Virus record (IMG/VR): IMGVR_UViG_3300027917_000021
Coordinates: 1 to 64,000 of that record
Strand: one strand, 5' to 3'
DNA length: 64,000 nt
DNA from: a virus
Under the pieces are notes generated by a model, which worked only from the letters and a program-made list of their open reading frames with translations, ran no database searches and was not told where the DNA came from. Of the stretch, positions 20,390-29,384 are shown one piece after another. Within the stretch, counting starts at the first letter, position 1, and every line of letters starts with the position of its first letter. A program made the translations under genes and the position numbers.

Positions 20390-21550
20390 ATGGAATTTTA
20401 CAAAGCAACAATTGTTGACAGAAATCAAGAAACCTATGAACTTTTAATAGATTTTGATCTATCAGGAAAAGACCAAGAAACTGCAAAATTCTTGAGTCCG
20501 TCCACGTGTGATCCAGTAGGAGGTGGGTTTTTTACATTACCGCCCGTTGGTACTAAATGTATTGTAATGGGAGATTCCTTTAATGACTATTGGGTAATAG
20601 GCTATTATAATGTTACTAATCCTGGGTCTATAAACGGATGGATCTTAAGCAATTTATATCCAAGACCTATATTAGGCGATGGTGATACTATTTTACGGCA
20701 TGGTAGCGGAAATTATATACTTCAAACTGATGGAGAGTTGAGAATTCAGCAGGGCTTGTCTGCAAGAATGGCATTGACTGGTAAAACAAATAATACATTT
20801 GATCTATATGCACTCCGTATTAATATGAATAACTCAGCCGGATATCTATCATGGCAGACCACCAGTAATAAGCCTAATATTGATACTCCATCAAAATTTG
20901 AATGGAAAATACAAAAGAATTTTGAGCAATTCGCAGATATTACTCCGAGTGACTTCGTCATTATGCGAGCTGGTACTATTACAGAAAATGAAGAAACTGA
21001 AGCTAATATGTGCATATTAGATCTAGCAACTACCCAGTATGTACCAGGAACACTTACAGAATCTGCAACAACATATTTTTCCTTAAGTCGTGATGATGAT
21101 GACAATTTGTTAAAGCTTGAAATATCAGATATTGACAATCAGGGAAATACTTCGTATACTATAAAGAGTGGTTATTACCACAACTGGACAATAACAGACC
21201 CGGGCAGAGAGGTCATCTTTGATTTAATGTCCGAAGATGGTGAAACCAATTTGAAATTAGATTTGAATGGATCCGTTGTGATAACGAGTAAAGATGATGG
21301 AAATCTGGAAGTTAAGGCAGACACTAACGTATACTTTGTTAGCCCTCTGGTTAATTTAGGAAATGAATCCGCCGCAGAACCACTAGCACTTGGTGAAAGC
21401 TTGATGGCAAAACTAAATGAATTAATAGGTGTATTTAATATGCATTTTCATCCAACACCTGCCGGCCCAAGTGGCCCATCACCAGATGCCCAGTCTTATC
21501 AAAAATACAAAAAATCAGATTTTCTATCAGAAGTGAGTTTTAGTGATTAA
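20390..21550 (+). CDS. Baseplate/spike OB-fold protein (gpV/gp5-like)
   Basis: 386 residues. The N-terminal 90 residues resemble the OB domain of phage baseplate hub or spike proteins (GGGFFTLPPVGTKCIVMGDSFNDYWVIGYY). The middle is beta-rich and the end MHFHPTPAGPSGPSP is typical of such spikes. ATG 20390 chosen over an upstream TTG because the promoter lies just before it; no SD, near-leaderless. First gene of the structural operon. Confidence 0.75.
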   Translation: MEFYKATIVDRNQETYELLIDFDLSGKDQETAKFLSPSTCDPVGGGFFTLPPVGTKCIVMGDSFNDYWVIGYYNVTNPGSINGWILSNLYPRPILGDGDTILRHGSGNYILQTDGELRIQQGLSARMALTGKTNNTFDLYALRINMNNSAGYLSWQTTSNKPNIDTPSKFEWKIQKNFEQFADITPSDFVIMRAGTITENEETEANMCILDLATTQYVPGTLTESATTYFSLSRDDDDNLLKLEISDIDNQGNTSYTIKSGYYHNWTITDPGREVIFDLMSEDGETNLKLDLNGSVVITSKDDGNLEVKADTNVYFVSPLVNLGNESAAEPLALGESLMAKLNELIGVFNMHFHPTPAGPSGPSPDAQSYQKYKKSDFLSEVSFSD

Positions 21551-22092
21551 TGGCACTAGTTAAATCAACATTAAAAAGCACTATAGAGGCTAACTTACAT
21601 AACGAGCCAGGATCAGAGAATGATTTTGCGACTAGTCTTTTTGATGCTTATGAAAGCTATGCCAGTGCAGCTGCAGATGCAAGCCAGGACATGCCAACCG
21701 GATTTCCTAATAAAAGCTCTGCTGTTTCAACATTAGCGTCTGCAATGACAGGCGTTAATAAAGAAGGCATTAGTAATTCTCAGGCCGCACAACAGCTAGG
21801 GTCCGCACTTGGAAACGCTTTAGTTACTTTTTGGACAGGAATAGCGTTTAGTACAGGAATACCGCTAGCACCCATGATTTCAGAAATAACAGCACTAGTA
21901 TCTATGCCAGGAGTTCCTTCTGCGGCAACAATATCTAAATTAGACCCTACAGAGGATCGAAGTGTAGCAGCCAGCGTATGGGCAGACGCTATGGATGCGT
22001 TCACTAAAACAGTGCAAGTAACAATAACAGGAATGATGGCCGGGCCGTCAGGTCCTGTGCCGGCGCCACCAATTACAGCGCCAATTACATAA
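21550..22092 (+). CDS. Virion structural protein, 180 aa
   Basis: Starts on the stop of the baseplate gene (TAATG). Ala/Ser-rich helical N-terminus, central ALGNALVTFWTGIAFSTGIPLAP, Gly/Pro-rich C-terminus. Position and composition suggest a baseplate or tail accessory protein; no exact family recognised. Confidence 0.65.
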   Translation: MALVKSTLKSTIEANLHNEPGSENDFATSLFDAYESYASAAADASQDMPTGFPNKSSAVSTLASAMTGVNKEGISNSQAAQQLGSALGNALVTFWTGIAFSTGIPLAPMISEITALVSMPGVPSAATISKLDPTEDRSVAASVWADAMDAFTKTVQVTITGMMAGPSGPVPAPPITAPIT

Positions 22093-22115
22093 TAAAAACA
22101 ACACAGAGGTTATAA

Positions 22116-24023
22116 ATGGAAGATTTGTTTGTTAAACAACCAGAATTTGAAAAGACTTCGACGGCTCCACTGAGTCAAGAGAGTGGCAAATGGACTAAAG
22201 AAATCATAAGCCATTTTCACGAAGAATTTCCACAACTTGTCCATTTACCCGTAAGACTTACATTTACAACTAAAGATGAAAGCCGTGGCTATGCCATAGG
22301 CTCTATCTCAGTTGGAGAGAATAATATTCATGTTCCAGTCGTGGTAGAGGATTTCAGTCTGAAAGATTTAGATGTAGCAGTGGTAAATGGTAATCTGGTG
22401 CCATTAACAGAAGAATCTGTCGGAATGCTTTTTACACATGGCTCAGCTTTCTCTAAGGTTGTACCTAATGAAGAAGTAGATGAGACAATACGTTTGTTCA
22501 GTAAATCACTACACGTACCGTGGACAGTTGATAAATACGCGAGTGTACTGGATGATGTTGCTGCAGGCATTACTAAGAAAGCACAGCAAGCATTATTAGA
22601 TGAGGTTGAATCAAATCCTCAATTAAAAGAAAATTTTATTCAAAATAACACATACGATGTTATTGAAAAAATTGCTGAGCTGGAATGTGATGACACGGTT
22701 ATAGAAAAAGAACAACTCGAAAAACTATTGCCGAGAAATATCTATACTATAGAGAAAACAGGTAAATTTGAATATACGGCCTATCTAGGAAATTCTGATG
22801 TAGATAACAGAGTCGCCGTTAAGCTAAAAGAGGAAGATGTAAAAGATGCTTACAACACTTTAGAAAAAAGTGCTGCTGTAAGAGAATATAAAGATTTCGT
22901 ACTAGCAAGTAAAATTACTTCGGAGGCGCCTGTTGTTGATTTTGAAGGAAAAGACACAAACGTAGCAATATTTGCAGACGATGCGGGCAATTATTTTGTC
23001 AAAGAAGCCCGTGGAATTACCACACAGGTAACTCCTACTGGCAAATTTGCAATAAAAATGCCACAAAAATTACCTTCAACTAACGCAACCAAAGCAGAAA
23101 CAGGGCAAGCATTACCACCGGCAGACGGTTCAGTTAAGACAGCAGAATGCAAAACACCAGCAAAAGTAGATAAAAAGAAGAAAAAAATGCTTAAAAAAGC
23201 AGATTTTGGTGTATTTTTATTCGAAAATGGTGTTACAAAACCAATTTTTCTCGAAAAAGTTTCAAATATTAACGGAAAAATTGACATCGAGGCTTTTGAT
23301 GGCCTGAATTCTATAAAAATAGGCATGTGGGACGGCATTAAAAGCCCAGCATATGATAAAGAAAAAGATACATATTTCCTACCAAAATCAACCGATTTTG
23401 TAAAATTGGGTGATTGGAAAGAAAATATGGTAGATTTTCCAGAAAAAACACCGTCTGGTGACTGGGTTTTGAATATAGACGGCAATTCTTACGCATTTGG
23501 CGGACCAAATTTTGAAAAATATGGTCAATTAGGACACAGCTTAAATGATGTAAGTCACCAAGATGCAAAGTGGTATATGGTACAAATGGGTGCCGCGCCT
23601 TCTGAAATAGAAAAAATCGCTTTAAAAGAAGGCCAAAGGTATTATTTTAAATCTGATTTATCATGTCCGCGGTCATTTGATTCGTACGTCGAAGAATGGA
23701 ACAAAAAGGTAGCAAATTTTACAGATATGGTTGATGATAAATTAACTAATATGGTAAAACATGCCGCCGTTATGAATGATAATTTAACAGTTGATGCTGT
23801 TTTATCACTAAAATTTCTCAACAAAAAGAATGTCGCAGAATTCTTTAAAGTTATACCAGTTTATGAACATGTAATAATGAGTTTATCACGCCTATTACTG
23901 GCTGTGCGTTTGGGAATGGAATCTGTTCCGGAAACAGCCGTAAAAGAAGCAATGGAAAACCTGACAATAGTGACTTCCAAGTTGCATGAACTTCAATCAA
24001 TTGCGAAAAGAACGAAAAATTAA
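22116..24023 (+). CDS. Large probable virion protein, 635 aa
   Basis: AGAGG 6 bases before the ATG. Acidic, no signal or membrane segment. Includes repeated beta-like stretches (TLTEESVGMLF, NVAIFADDAGNYFVKEARG), a Lys-rich linker near 340-355, and a helical C-terminus. It follows the baseplate genes and ends at a terminator, so it is probably structural or a morphogenesis factor. Function unknown. Confidence 0.7.
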   Translation: MEDLFVKQPEFEKTSTAPLSQESGKWTKEIISHFHEEFPQLVHLPVRLTFTTKDESRGYAIGSISVGENNIHVPVVVEDFSLKDLDVAVVNGNLVPLTEESVGMLFTHGSAFSKVVPNEEVDETIRLFSKSLHVPWTVDKYASVLDDVAAGITKKAQQALLDEVESNPQLKENFIQNNTYDVIEKIAELECDDTVIEKEQLEKLLPRNIYTIEKTGKFEYTAYLGNSDVDNRVAVKLKEEDVKDAYNTLEKSAAVREYKDFVLASKITSEAPVVDFEGKDTNVAIFADDAGNYFVKEARGITTQVTPTGKFAIKMPQKLPSTNATKAETGQALPPADGSVKTAECKTPAKVDKKKKKMLKKADFGVFLFENGVTKPIFLEKVSNINGKIDIEAFDGLNSIKIGMWDGIKSPAYDKEKDTYFLPKSTDFVKLGDWKENMVDFPEKTPSGDWVLNIDGNSYAFGGPNFEKYGQLGHSLNDVSHQDAKWYMVQMGAAPSEIEKIALKEGQRYYFKSDLSCPRSFDSYVEEWNKKVANFTDMVDDKLTNMVKHAAVMNDNLTVDAVLSLKFLNKKNVAEFFKVIPVYEHVIMSLSRLLLAVRLGMESVPETAVKEAMENLTIVTSKLHELQSIAKRTKN

Positions 24024-24051
24024 ATAATTCAGATAATTGGAAAATATATAG

Positions 24052-24076
24052 GGGGACGTACGTCCCCTTTTTTTTA
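24052..24076 (+). terminator. Terminator built on an ACGTACGT palindrome
   Basis: GGGGACGT/ACGTCCCC (24052-24067) followed by a run of T. Confidence 0.85.
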
Positions 24077-24077
24077 T

Positions 24078-24106
24078 TTGACATGAATTATTAATTTTCG
24101 TATATT
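24078..24106 (+). promoter_or_regulatory. Class A promoter of the Hsp20 gene
   Basis: TTGACA at 24078, TATATT at 24101, 17-base spacer; 70-base leader follows. Confidence 0.75.
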
Positions 24107-24176
24107 AGACATGGTTAAGCAATAGTGCTGGCCATCAAATCAACTATTCATAGATGAAAGTTGAGGGAGAAATATA

Positions 24177-24638
24177 ATGACCTTATTAATTAAACGCCCT
24201 ACGCGTGATTTTTTCGATACTAACCTTCAGAGAACTTTCGACAAGTTCTATAACGAATTCTTTTCCGACTTTGATCCTTTTAAACAACTAGGTAATGCTA
24301 GTTATCCCAAGTGCAATGTTATAGATAAAAAAGATGTAGTAGTTGTTCAAGCAGCTATTCCTGGTTTAAATAAGGATGATGTAGAATTAGAAATAAATGA
24401 TAAAGATCGCGTAATAACATTAAGAGCTAATAAAGCTTCCTCAGAAGAACATTATGCAGAAGAAGATTATGTCCGTAGAGAAATTAAATTTTCTTCATTT
24501 TCAAGAAGTTTTTCTGTAACAGATACAAATCTAGATTTGGTGAGCATTGAAGCCAAATATGAAAACGGTGTATTGGAATTAAATATTCCAAAAAAAGAAC
24601 CTGTCGAGATAGAGCCAATAAGAATTAAAATTCAATAA
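24177..24638 (+). CDS. Hsp20/alpha-crystallin small heat-shock protein
   Basis: 153 residues. Alpha-crystallin domain about 45-140 (VVVQAAIPGLNKDDVELEI, ITLRANK, YVRREIKFSSFSRSFSV, ENGVLELNIPKKE) with a C-terminal IRIKI tail motif. ATP-independent holdase, likely aiding virion or phage protein folding. SD GAGGGAGAAA before the ATG. Similar genes are known from large myophages. Confidence 0.93.
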   Translation: MTLLIKRPTRDFFDTNLQRTFDKFYNEFFSDFDPFKQLGNASYPKCNVIDKKDVVVVQAAIPGLNKDDVELEINDKDRVITLRANKASSEEHYAEEDYVRREIKFSSFSRSFSVTDTNLDLVSIEAKYENGVLELNIPKKEPVEIEPIRIKIQ

Positions 24639-24648
24639 AGGAGAACAA

Positions 24649-24984
24649 ATGGCATTAGGTATTAAAGAGACTAAAGAACTTATTAAGTTCGCGTCTGATC
24701 TTGGAGAGGGCATTGGTAAGTCTCTGGAAGATAATAAATGGACCATCGGTGACATTTATAATTTCATTCCAGCGGCACAATCTGCTTTTGCCGGTATTAG
24801 TGGCGTAGACCAAGTTCTTGAAGAGCTTAAAGACCTTGACGAAGCAGAAAAAGAAGAGTTAAAGAATTATGTAGTTGAAGAGTTCGATATACCTCAGGAT
24901 AACGCTGAGGAATACGTCGAAAAAGCTATTTCTATAGCATTAGATATCTGGTTCTTCATAAAGGAATTCTTCGTCAAAAAATAA
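24649..24984 (+). CDS. Hypothetical acidic protein, 111 aa
   Basis: SD AAAGGAGA before the ATG. Helical; begins MALGIKETKELIKFASDLGEGIGKSLED and contains EEVLEELKDLDEAEKEELK-like acidic repeats; hydrophobic C-terminal helix (ALDIWFFIKEFFV). Co-transcribed with Hsp20. Function unknown. Confidence 0.75.
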   Translation: MALGIKETKELIKFASDLGEGIGKSLEDNKWTIGDIYNFIPAAQSAFAGISGVDQVLEELKDLDEAEKEELKNYVVEEFDIPQDNAEEYVEKAISIALDIWFFIKEFFVKK

Positions 24985-25027
24985 CCAAGCTAATATAGCT
25001 TAGACATAAATATATACAACAAAAATA

Positions 25028-25053
25028 GGGTCGGCACATGTCGGCCCTTTTTG
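25028..25053 (+). terminator. Rho-independent terminator
   Basis: GGGTCGGC/GTCGGCCC hairpin then TTTTTG, after the acidic-protein gene. Confidence 0.8.
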
Positions 25054-25064
25054 TTTATAAATCA

Positions 25065-25093
25065 TTGACATTATATTCCTGTCTATTTATATT
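25065..25093 (+). promoter_or_regulatory. Class A promoter, leaderless HD-GYP gene
   Basis: TTGACA at 25065, TATATT at 25088, 17-base spacer; five bases to the ATG. Confidence 0.85.
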
Positions 25094-25098
25094 TTATC

Positions 25099-26118
25099 AT
25101 GCGAAATGAAATAGGGGCTTTGGTATACAATATCATGGATCTTCTTGATCCATGTTTGGTTATAAAGAAAGCAGAAGCAGAATTACAAGTTTTATTTCCA
25201 AATTCTGATGTAGTAATTTATATTTATCATGAATCTACAGAGGTATTTACTGTTGGATGTGAAGAGCCAATAGGGTATACGAATCCTATAATAAAAATAC
25301 CTAAAGGTATTGGGCTTTTCTACGAGGCATTTAAAAATAAAAAAGAAATAATAGCAGATAATTCTATATTTATTCCTTTTATAAGTCATAGAGGGGACAT
25401 GATAGGCGTGCTTCAAGTTACACCAGAAGATATATTTGGAAGAAAAGAAAAAAATATTCTTAGAGAAGCCGCAAAAACTATTGCTACTGTATACCAAAAT
25501 GCCCAGGTTCATTTGGCATTACAAGAAACATTCGAGTCATTTGTAGATACACTTAGTTCTGCTATAGATGCTCGAGATTTCGTAACCAGTGGACATTCAA
25601 AAAGAACCGCATTATATGCTCTCGAATTATGCAATATACTAAACTTAGGTCCAACTGCTTGTATAAAAGTTAAATATGCTGCATTACTACATGATATTGG
25701 TAAGATTGGTGTTTCAGAAAAACTTCTACAAAAAAGTGGGCGGCTAGACGAAACTCAGTTTATAGAAGTAAAAAAACATGCCATAATTGGTAGAGAAATA
25801 TTAGACAAAACCAAACTTCCAAAAGAATTTAAAGACATACCACAAATTGTAGAAGCACACCACGAACGTTGGGACGGCAGCGGATATCCTTTTGGATTAA
25901 AAGGACAGGAAATACCGCTTGAATCTCGAATTTTAGCTATATGTGATGTATTTGATGCTTTAACCTCCCATCGGCAATACCGCCCAGAAATGCAGTTTGA
26001 AGAGGCCATACAATTAATGTTAGGTGAAAAGGGACAATTCGATCAAAAACTTCTAAAAGCATTTACAAAAATCTCGCCTGAAAATCTTCTGGAAATACAT
26101 AGAAGTCACAGAATATAA
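25099..26118 (+). CDS. GAF plus HD-GYP phosphodiesterase
   Basis: 339 residues. Residues about 15-145 form a GAF-like sensor domain; about 150-330 form an HD-GYP domain. It has the metal/substrate motifs LLHDIGKIGVSEKLLQK, HAIIGREIL, AHHERWDGSGYPFGLKGQEIP and ICDVFDALTSHRQYR. HD-GYP enzymes usually hydrolyse cyclic di-GMP, some cGAMP. In a phage it could shift host biofilm state or remove a defence signal. Leaderless start. Confidence 0.92.
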   Translation: MRNEIGALVYNIMDLLDPCLVIKKAEAELQVLFPNSDVVIYIYHESTEVFTVGCEEPIGYTNPIIKIPKGIGLFYEAFKNKKEIIADNSIFIPFISHRGDMIGVLQVTPEDIFGRKEKNILREAAKTIATVYQNAQVHLALQETFESFVDTLSSAIDARDFVTSGHSKRTALYALELCNILNLGPTACIKVKYAALLHDIGKIGVSEKLLQKSGRLDETQFIEVKKHAIIGREILDKTKLPKEFKDIPQIVEAHHERWDGSGYPFGLKGQEIPLESRILAICDVFDALTSHRQYRPEMQFEEAIQLMLGEKGQFDQKLLKAFTKISPENLLEIHRSHRI

Positions 26119-26128
26119 AATGTTTTAT

Positions 26129-26157
26129 TTGCTTTTCCTTGTTTTATTTGGTAAATT
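26129..26157 (+). promoter_or_regulatory. Class A promoter, leaderless GTG gene
   Basis: TTGCTT at 26129, TAAATT at 26152, 17-base spacer; six bases to the GTG. Confidence 0.7.
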
Positions 26158-26163
26158 GTTGAC

Positions 26164-26838
26164 GTGGAAGCGAGCGAACAGTTTAAAAAGAATATTAAGG
26201 ATTATGTAGAAATAATTCTTAGTATGCCTTTCTCCGGGAAACTCAATGGTGAAAGCTGGGAATACCTTGTAGCATACGCGTACAACTTACCACATGTACC
26301 CACCAAATTATTGTATGATGTAGTAGATATTCAAAATGGAATAGGCAGATCAGTAAAAACTATCCGAGGAAATACTACACGTGGATCCAGAGTAGAACCT
26401 ATTATAGCACGTGCGGATATTTATGGCAAAGCAGAACTGCTAGGTTATGAAGAACTCAGCGAAAAGGATCACCCACAATATTTAGGTAATGCTTTAATAC
26501 GATTTTGGAATCACAAAATGCAAAATCATGCAGATTTGCTAGGAATTAAAGATAAAAAAATAAGTATACTTGTTAAATCGTACGATTTAATACAATTTGC
26601 ATATTTCGAAAAAGATTTAGAGCCATACAATGAAGATGACTTTGTTTGGCAATGGACAGATGATCAGAGGGTTGGGTTGGTGGGAATTCCAAAAAACAAA
26701 GACTATTGGAAATTTAAATGGAATCCAAAAGGACAGCAGTTATTCGAACGGTGGTTAATTCCCAGAGATGCATACATATTCGAGGTAGAACCGCACTATC
26801 TCAGCATGGACGCACTAAAAAAGGCCCTGAATATTTAG
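26164..26838 (+). CDS. Hypothetical protein, 224 aa, possible nuclease
   Basis: GTG start 6 bases after the -10. Blocks: GESWEYLVAYAYN, DIQNGIGRSVKTIRG, ISILVKSYDLIQFAYFEKDL, FKWNPKGQQLFERWLIP. The conserved-looking polar segments recall type II restriction-like proteins, but I cannot place a PD-(D/E)XK site firmly. Ends in a terminator hairpin. Confidence 0.55.
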   Translation: MEASEQFKKNIKDYVEIILSMPFSGKLNGESWEYLVAYAYNLPHVPTKLLYDVVDIQNGIGRSVKTIRGNTTRGSRVEPIIARADIYGKAELLGYEELSEKDHPQYLGNALIRFWNHKMQNHADLLGIKDKKISILVKSYDLIQFAYFEKDLEPYNEDDFVWQWTDDQRVGLVGIPKNKDYWKFKWNPKGQQLFERWLIPRDAYIFEVEPHYLSMDALKKALNI

Positions 26839-26847
26839 GGCCTTTTT
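26816..26847. terminator. Bidirectional terminator between convergent genes
   Basis: AAAAAGGCCCT/AGGGCCTTTTT hairpin. The stop codons of both convergent genes lie inside it. Confidence 0.85.
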
Positions 26848-27230
26848 GTGTTCAGTATTATCCCTAAAATTCTCCATATTACTACAATAATTGCTAAAAC
26901 TAACAATACGTCCAAACTATTAAATCCGGTTTTTTGTAAATGGTAATACAATCCGTCGTTTTGTGTCATTGATAAATAACTCAGCATAGCAATATATAAT
27001 GCCGGAAAGATAGCTAATAAGGATTCCAGAACTGGTCTACGAGATAGCACATGATATAAAACGAAAAATATTGTGATTGTCATTGCAGTACAATAAAAAA
27101 GTACCATCATAACCAAATTATAGTTATTTATAGGCTCATTTGTTATAAAACTTACTACAAATGCAATTAACAAGCCTATTAACACTCCCATTATGCTAAT
27201 TGCCATTGTTCTTTTTGTTCGGTAATACAT
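26835..27230 (-). CDS. Four-helix membrane protein, 131 aa
   Basis: SD AGGAGG before the ATG. Hydrophobic helices near 9-30, 38-60, 68-88 and 103-125. No family recognised. Confidence 0.75.
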   Translation of the reverse strand: MYYRTKRTMAISIMGVLIGLLIAFVVSFITNEPINNYNLVMMVLFYCTAMTITIFFVLYHVLSRRPVLESLLAIFPALYIAMLSYLSMTQNDGLYYHLQKTGFNSLDVLLVLAIIVVIWRILGIILNTKRP

Positions 27231-27247
27231 ACTAACCTCCTACATTT

Positions 27248-27475
27248 TTAAGGATTGTATTTAATTTTTGTTTTTCCGTTTTCTTTTATTATAGTTGTAC
27301 TATCTGCGGCATGCAGTATCAGCATTATAAATGTTATCGGAGCAAGTGCAATTGAGACGATCAAAGTAAATAGATCTATCTCCCAGTTGTCTTTGTCCTT
27401 GTTAAGTTTTGTTATTATCAGATAATTCAGTATGCTAAAACATATCCATATGAATAAAAGTATTAAAGTTTTCAC
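27248..27475 (-). CDS. Two-helix membrane protein, 75 aa
   Basis: GTG start after AGGAGAAGAGTT. Helices near 3-20 and 37-56, Lys-rich end. Behind a class B promoter motif. Function unknown. Confidence 0.7.
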   Translation of the reverse strand: MKTLILLFIWICFSILNYLIITKLNKDKDNWEIDLFTLIVSIALAPITFIMLILHAADSTTIIKENGKTKIKYNP

Positions 27476-27504
27476 AACTCTTCTCCTAAATTAAATTGAT
27501 CTGT

Positions 27505-27518
27505 ATTATTCTTATTCC
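27505..27518 (-). promoter_or_regulatory. Class B promoter motif
   Basis: Minus strand GGAATAAGAATAAT, about 30 bases before the GTG at 27475. Confidence 0.65.
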
Positions 27519-27575
27519 TGATTTCTGATAAATTCTGGATATTTTAAATCACTCATTATGCTATTTTAAACTAAA

Positions 27576-27597
27576 AAAGGTAACGTACGTTACCTTT
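27576..27597. repeat. ACGTACGT-centred palindrome, 22 bp
   Basis: Left arm AAAGGTAACGT, right arm ACGTTACCTTT, the longest perfect copy; sits after the 124-residue gene and is followed by T-rich sequence, so it can act as a terminator. Confidence 0.9.
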
Positions 27598-27604
27598 AAT
27601 TTTG

Positions 27605-27979
27605 TTAATTTAACATACGTTCATCATCGTCCATTTTGCGGGCCATCATTTTAAAAAGGGCAGGACCAATGTGTTTCTTAAGTTCATCCATATGAAGTTC
27701 CGCAAAATCACCAATTAATGCATCAATGGCCTTATAAGCTTTTTCCATTTCCATATCTTTGATATATTGGATTATGGTCGGATATTCTTTTTTAACTCGT
27801 TTCCTCAGAGCATCCATTTTTTTCTGTACTTCTATGCATCCACAGTCTTCAATGGACTCTTTGATATGCATTAATCCATCAGCAAGATGTCCCAAAAAGG
27901 AACAGTCTTCCAAAAATTCTTCATCGGATACATCTTCCTCAGTTTCGATTTTGGTAATTTTACACTTTGGAATATCCAT
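27605..27979 (-). CDS. Hypothetical acidic protein, 124 aa
   Basis: Helical, Asp/Glu/Lys-rich, with two Cys (DCGC) near 46. Its SD lies in a run of nine G (27982-27990), a homopolymer that could vary in length. Ends 8 bases before the long palindrome. Function unknown. Confidence 0.7.
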   Translation of the reverse strand: MDIPKCKITKIETEEDVSDEEFLEDCSFLGHLADGLMHIKESIEDCGCIEVQKKMDALRKRVKKEYPTIIQYIKDMEMEKAYKAIDALIGDFAELHMDELKKHIGPALFKMMARKMDDDERMLN

Positions 27980-27991
27980 GATACCCCCCCC

Positions 27992-28114
27992 CTATTCTGA
28001 AAATTTATGATTTGAGCGTTTTTCAGCATCTTTATTTATATTTTTCAATACTTTCTTGTATATAATGATATTCATGCCAATGAATATTGCCAACAGTATT
28101 ATGGCAGTTAACAT
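27992..28114 (-). CDS. Tiny membrane peptide, 40 aa
   Basis: One transmembrane helix (LTAIILLAIFIGMNIIIY), then a Lys-rich tail. GAGG lies 11 bases before the ATG. Consistent spacing with both neighbours, but short. Confidence 0.5.
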   Translation of the reverse strand: MLTAIILLAIFIGMNIIIYKKVLKNINKDAEKRSNHKFSE

Positions 28115-28119
28115 ATTTA

Positions 28120-28323
28120 TTACATCCTCTCTAATTTTCTAGCTTTTAGTTTTTTCCTGCATAGCTTGCAGTTGTCCGGAGAGCTGTCATTGCCCTCTTC
28201 CAGATCATTCATCGAAAATGTAAACCACCGGCCACATAGTGACCGATGATCTACAAAATAATGCCACTTAGTGGAGTTGAACAGCCATTTCCAGCCTTCT
28301 GTTGGCGTATCATTGTTACTCAA
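28120..28323 (-). CDS. Small Cys-containing protein, 67 aa
   Basis: TTG start overlapping the upstream stop, AGGAG 9 bases before it. Trp/His-rich (GWKWLFNSTKWHYFVDHRSLCGRW), CKLC near the end, basic tail. Possible zinc site; function unknown. Confidence 0.6.
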   Translation of the reverse strand: MSNNDTPTEGWKWLFNSTKWHYFVDHRSLCGRWFTFSMNDLEEGNDSSPDNCKLCRKKLKARKLERM

Positions 28324-28549
28324 AGAAACTTGCTCCTATGTAACCAAAAAACCAAAAAAGGAACCAGCCCACGACACCAGATATACTAAATTTGATGAAG
28401 CCCCACAAAGTTGTCCAAAAACTCATTTCAGGGCCAGCAATGCCATGGTACATACTGACGATGCCACCCCAAAATAATATGTATACTCCAATATACAGCC
28501 CGATGCCAATACCCAATAAAATTAAAAGAAGTCCAAGAAGTGTTTTCAT
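28316..28549 (-). CDS. Membrane protein, 77 aa
   Basis: Start at MKTLLGLLLILLG, after GGAG. Three hydrophobic segments. Function unknown. Confidence 0.65.
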   Translation of the reverse strand: MKTLLGLLLILLGIGIGLYIGVYILFWGGIVSMYHGIAGPEMSFWTTLWGFIKFSISGVVGWFLFWFFGYIGASFFE

Positions 28550-28550
28550 T

Positions 28551-28846
28551 TTAAATCTCCAAATTATTAGATTGTTCTGTATTATTCTTATTCCCATTTT
28601 CTTTTAAAAACTCTTGGAACTCAGTGATAATTTTTGATGTTACTTCCGGGTGTTGACTGTCTGTTATTATATCCCGCGTTGATAATACCAGAGATATGTC
28701 TGGTAAATTCTTTTTTAAGCTCTTGGCTGAGCTCTTTTTCGAGCTTTGCTTTTTGTCTCTCAATGTATTCAATGGTTAAAAAATAAATAATCTGATGTTA
28801 CAATTTTTAATTTAGCACCACATACACAATTCTCTTCAAAAATCAT
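28551..28846 (-). pseudogene. Frameshifted small gene (Cys-motif N-terminus plus coiled coil)
   Basis: The ATG at 28846 is coupled to the upstream stop (TAATG) with AGGAG in place and encodes MIFEENCVCGAKLKI before stopping after 25 codons at a T-rich run. The next stretch is coil-like in another frame (IEYIERQKAKLEKELSQELKK). The final part is open to 28551 in a third frame (TSKIITEFQEFLKEN). One gene with one or two shifts, or sequencing errors, explains this best. Confidence 0.4.
28581..28595 (-). promoter_or_regulatory. Class B promoter motif
   Basis: Minus strand GGGAATAAGAATAAT, about 32 bases before the ATG at 28549. Confidence 0.65.
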
Positions 28847-29202
28847 TATATACTCCTATTAGACAATTCCCGGCTATGCCCGGCTGTACCACAAGCTGTG
28901 TCTGAACTATTTCCGGCGTCGCTGTTAGAAAGGACACCAGTGTCCTTTTCTTTTTTCTCCGGAGGATTTGGATCTGTGAGTGGCGATTGGTTATAAAATA
29001 GCTCTATTCCGGCCAAATGTTCTTCTGCACGTAGTATGTGGTGCGTTAAAATCCTGCGTTCCTCAGCCAGTATCTCATGTATTTTTTCTGCATTCATATT
29101 ACGGGTAACATACTCATAATAATTAGCCCATGTTTGTACCCAGTCATGTTTCAACTTTTTTTCCATTTTACATTCTCCGTGAAGTAAGCTGTCTGATATC
29201 AT
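28846..29202 (-). CDS. Hypothetical protein, 118 aa
   Basis: The ATG at 29202 overlaps the upstream stop (ATGA); an internal ATG at 29166 (MEKKLKHDW) has its own GGAG. Helical N-terminal half (AEKIHEILAEERRILTHHILRAEEHLAGI), low-complexity polar C-terminus. Function unknown. Confidence 0.65.
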   Translation of the reverse strand: MISDSLLHGECKMEKKLKHDWVQTWANYYEYVTRNMNAEKIHEILAEERRILTHHILRAEEHLAGIELFYNQSPLTDPNPPEKKEKDTGVLSNSDAGNSSDTACGTAGHSRELSNRSI

Positions 29203-29342
29203 TTATCTACTTTTTTCACTAAATTTAAATAATAATTCTTTATTTCCAAATTATTGATCTTATATTGTTGTTTGACAATTATAGCAAGTTCAATAAGTGC
29301 CAACACAAAAAAGAATAATCCAAAAAAAGTACACAAACTCAT
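29199..29342 (-). CDS. Tiny membrane peptide, 47 aa
   Basis: AGGAGG 5 bases before the ATG. One hydrophobic helix (FFGLFFFVLALIELAIIV), Lys-rich tail. Its leader carries the repeated CGAGCA hairpin element. Confidence 0.55.
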   Translation of the reverse strand: MSLCTFFGLFFFVLALIELAIIVKQQYKINNLEIKNYYLNLVKKVDK

Positions 29343-29384
29343 TTTACCTCCTTAAATATTGATGGCTTCCTGATAGTAATCCAT

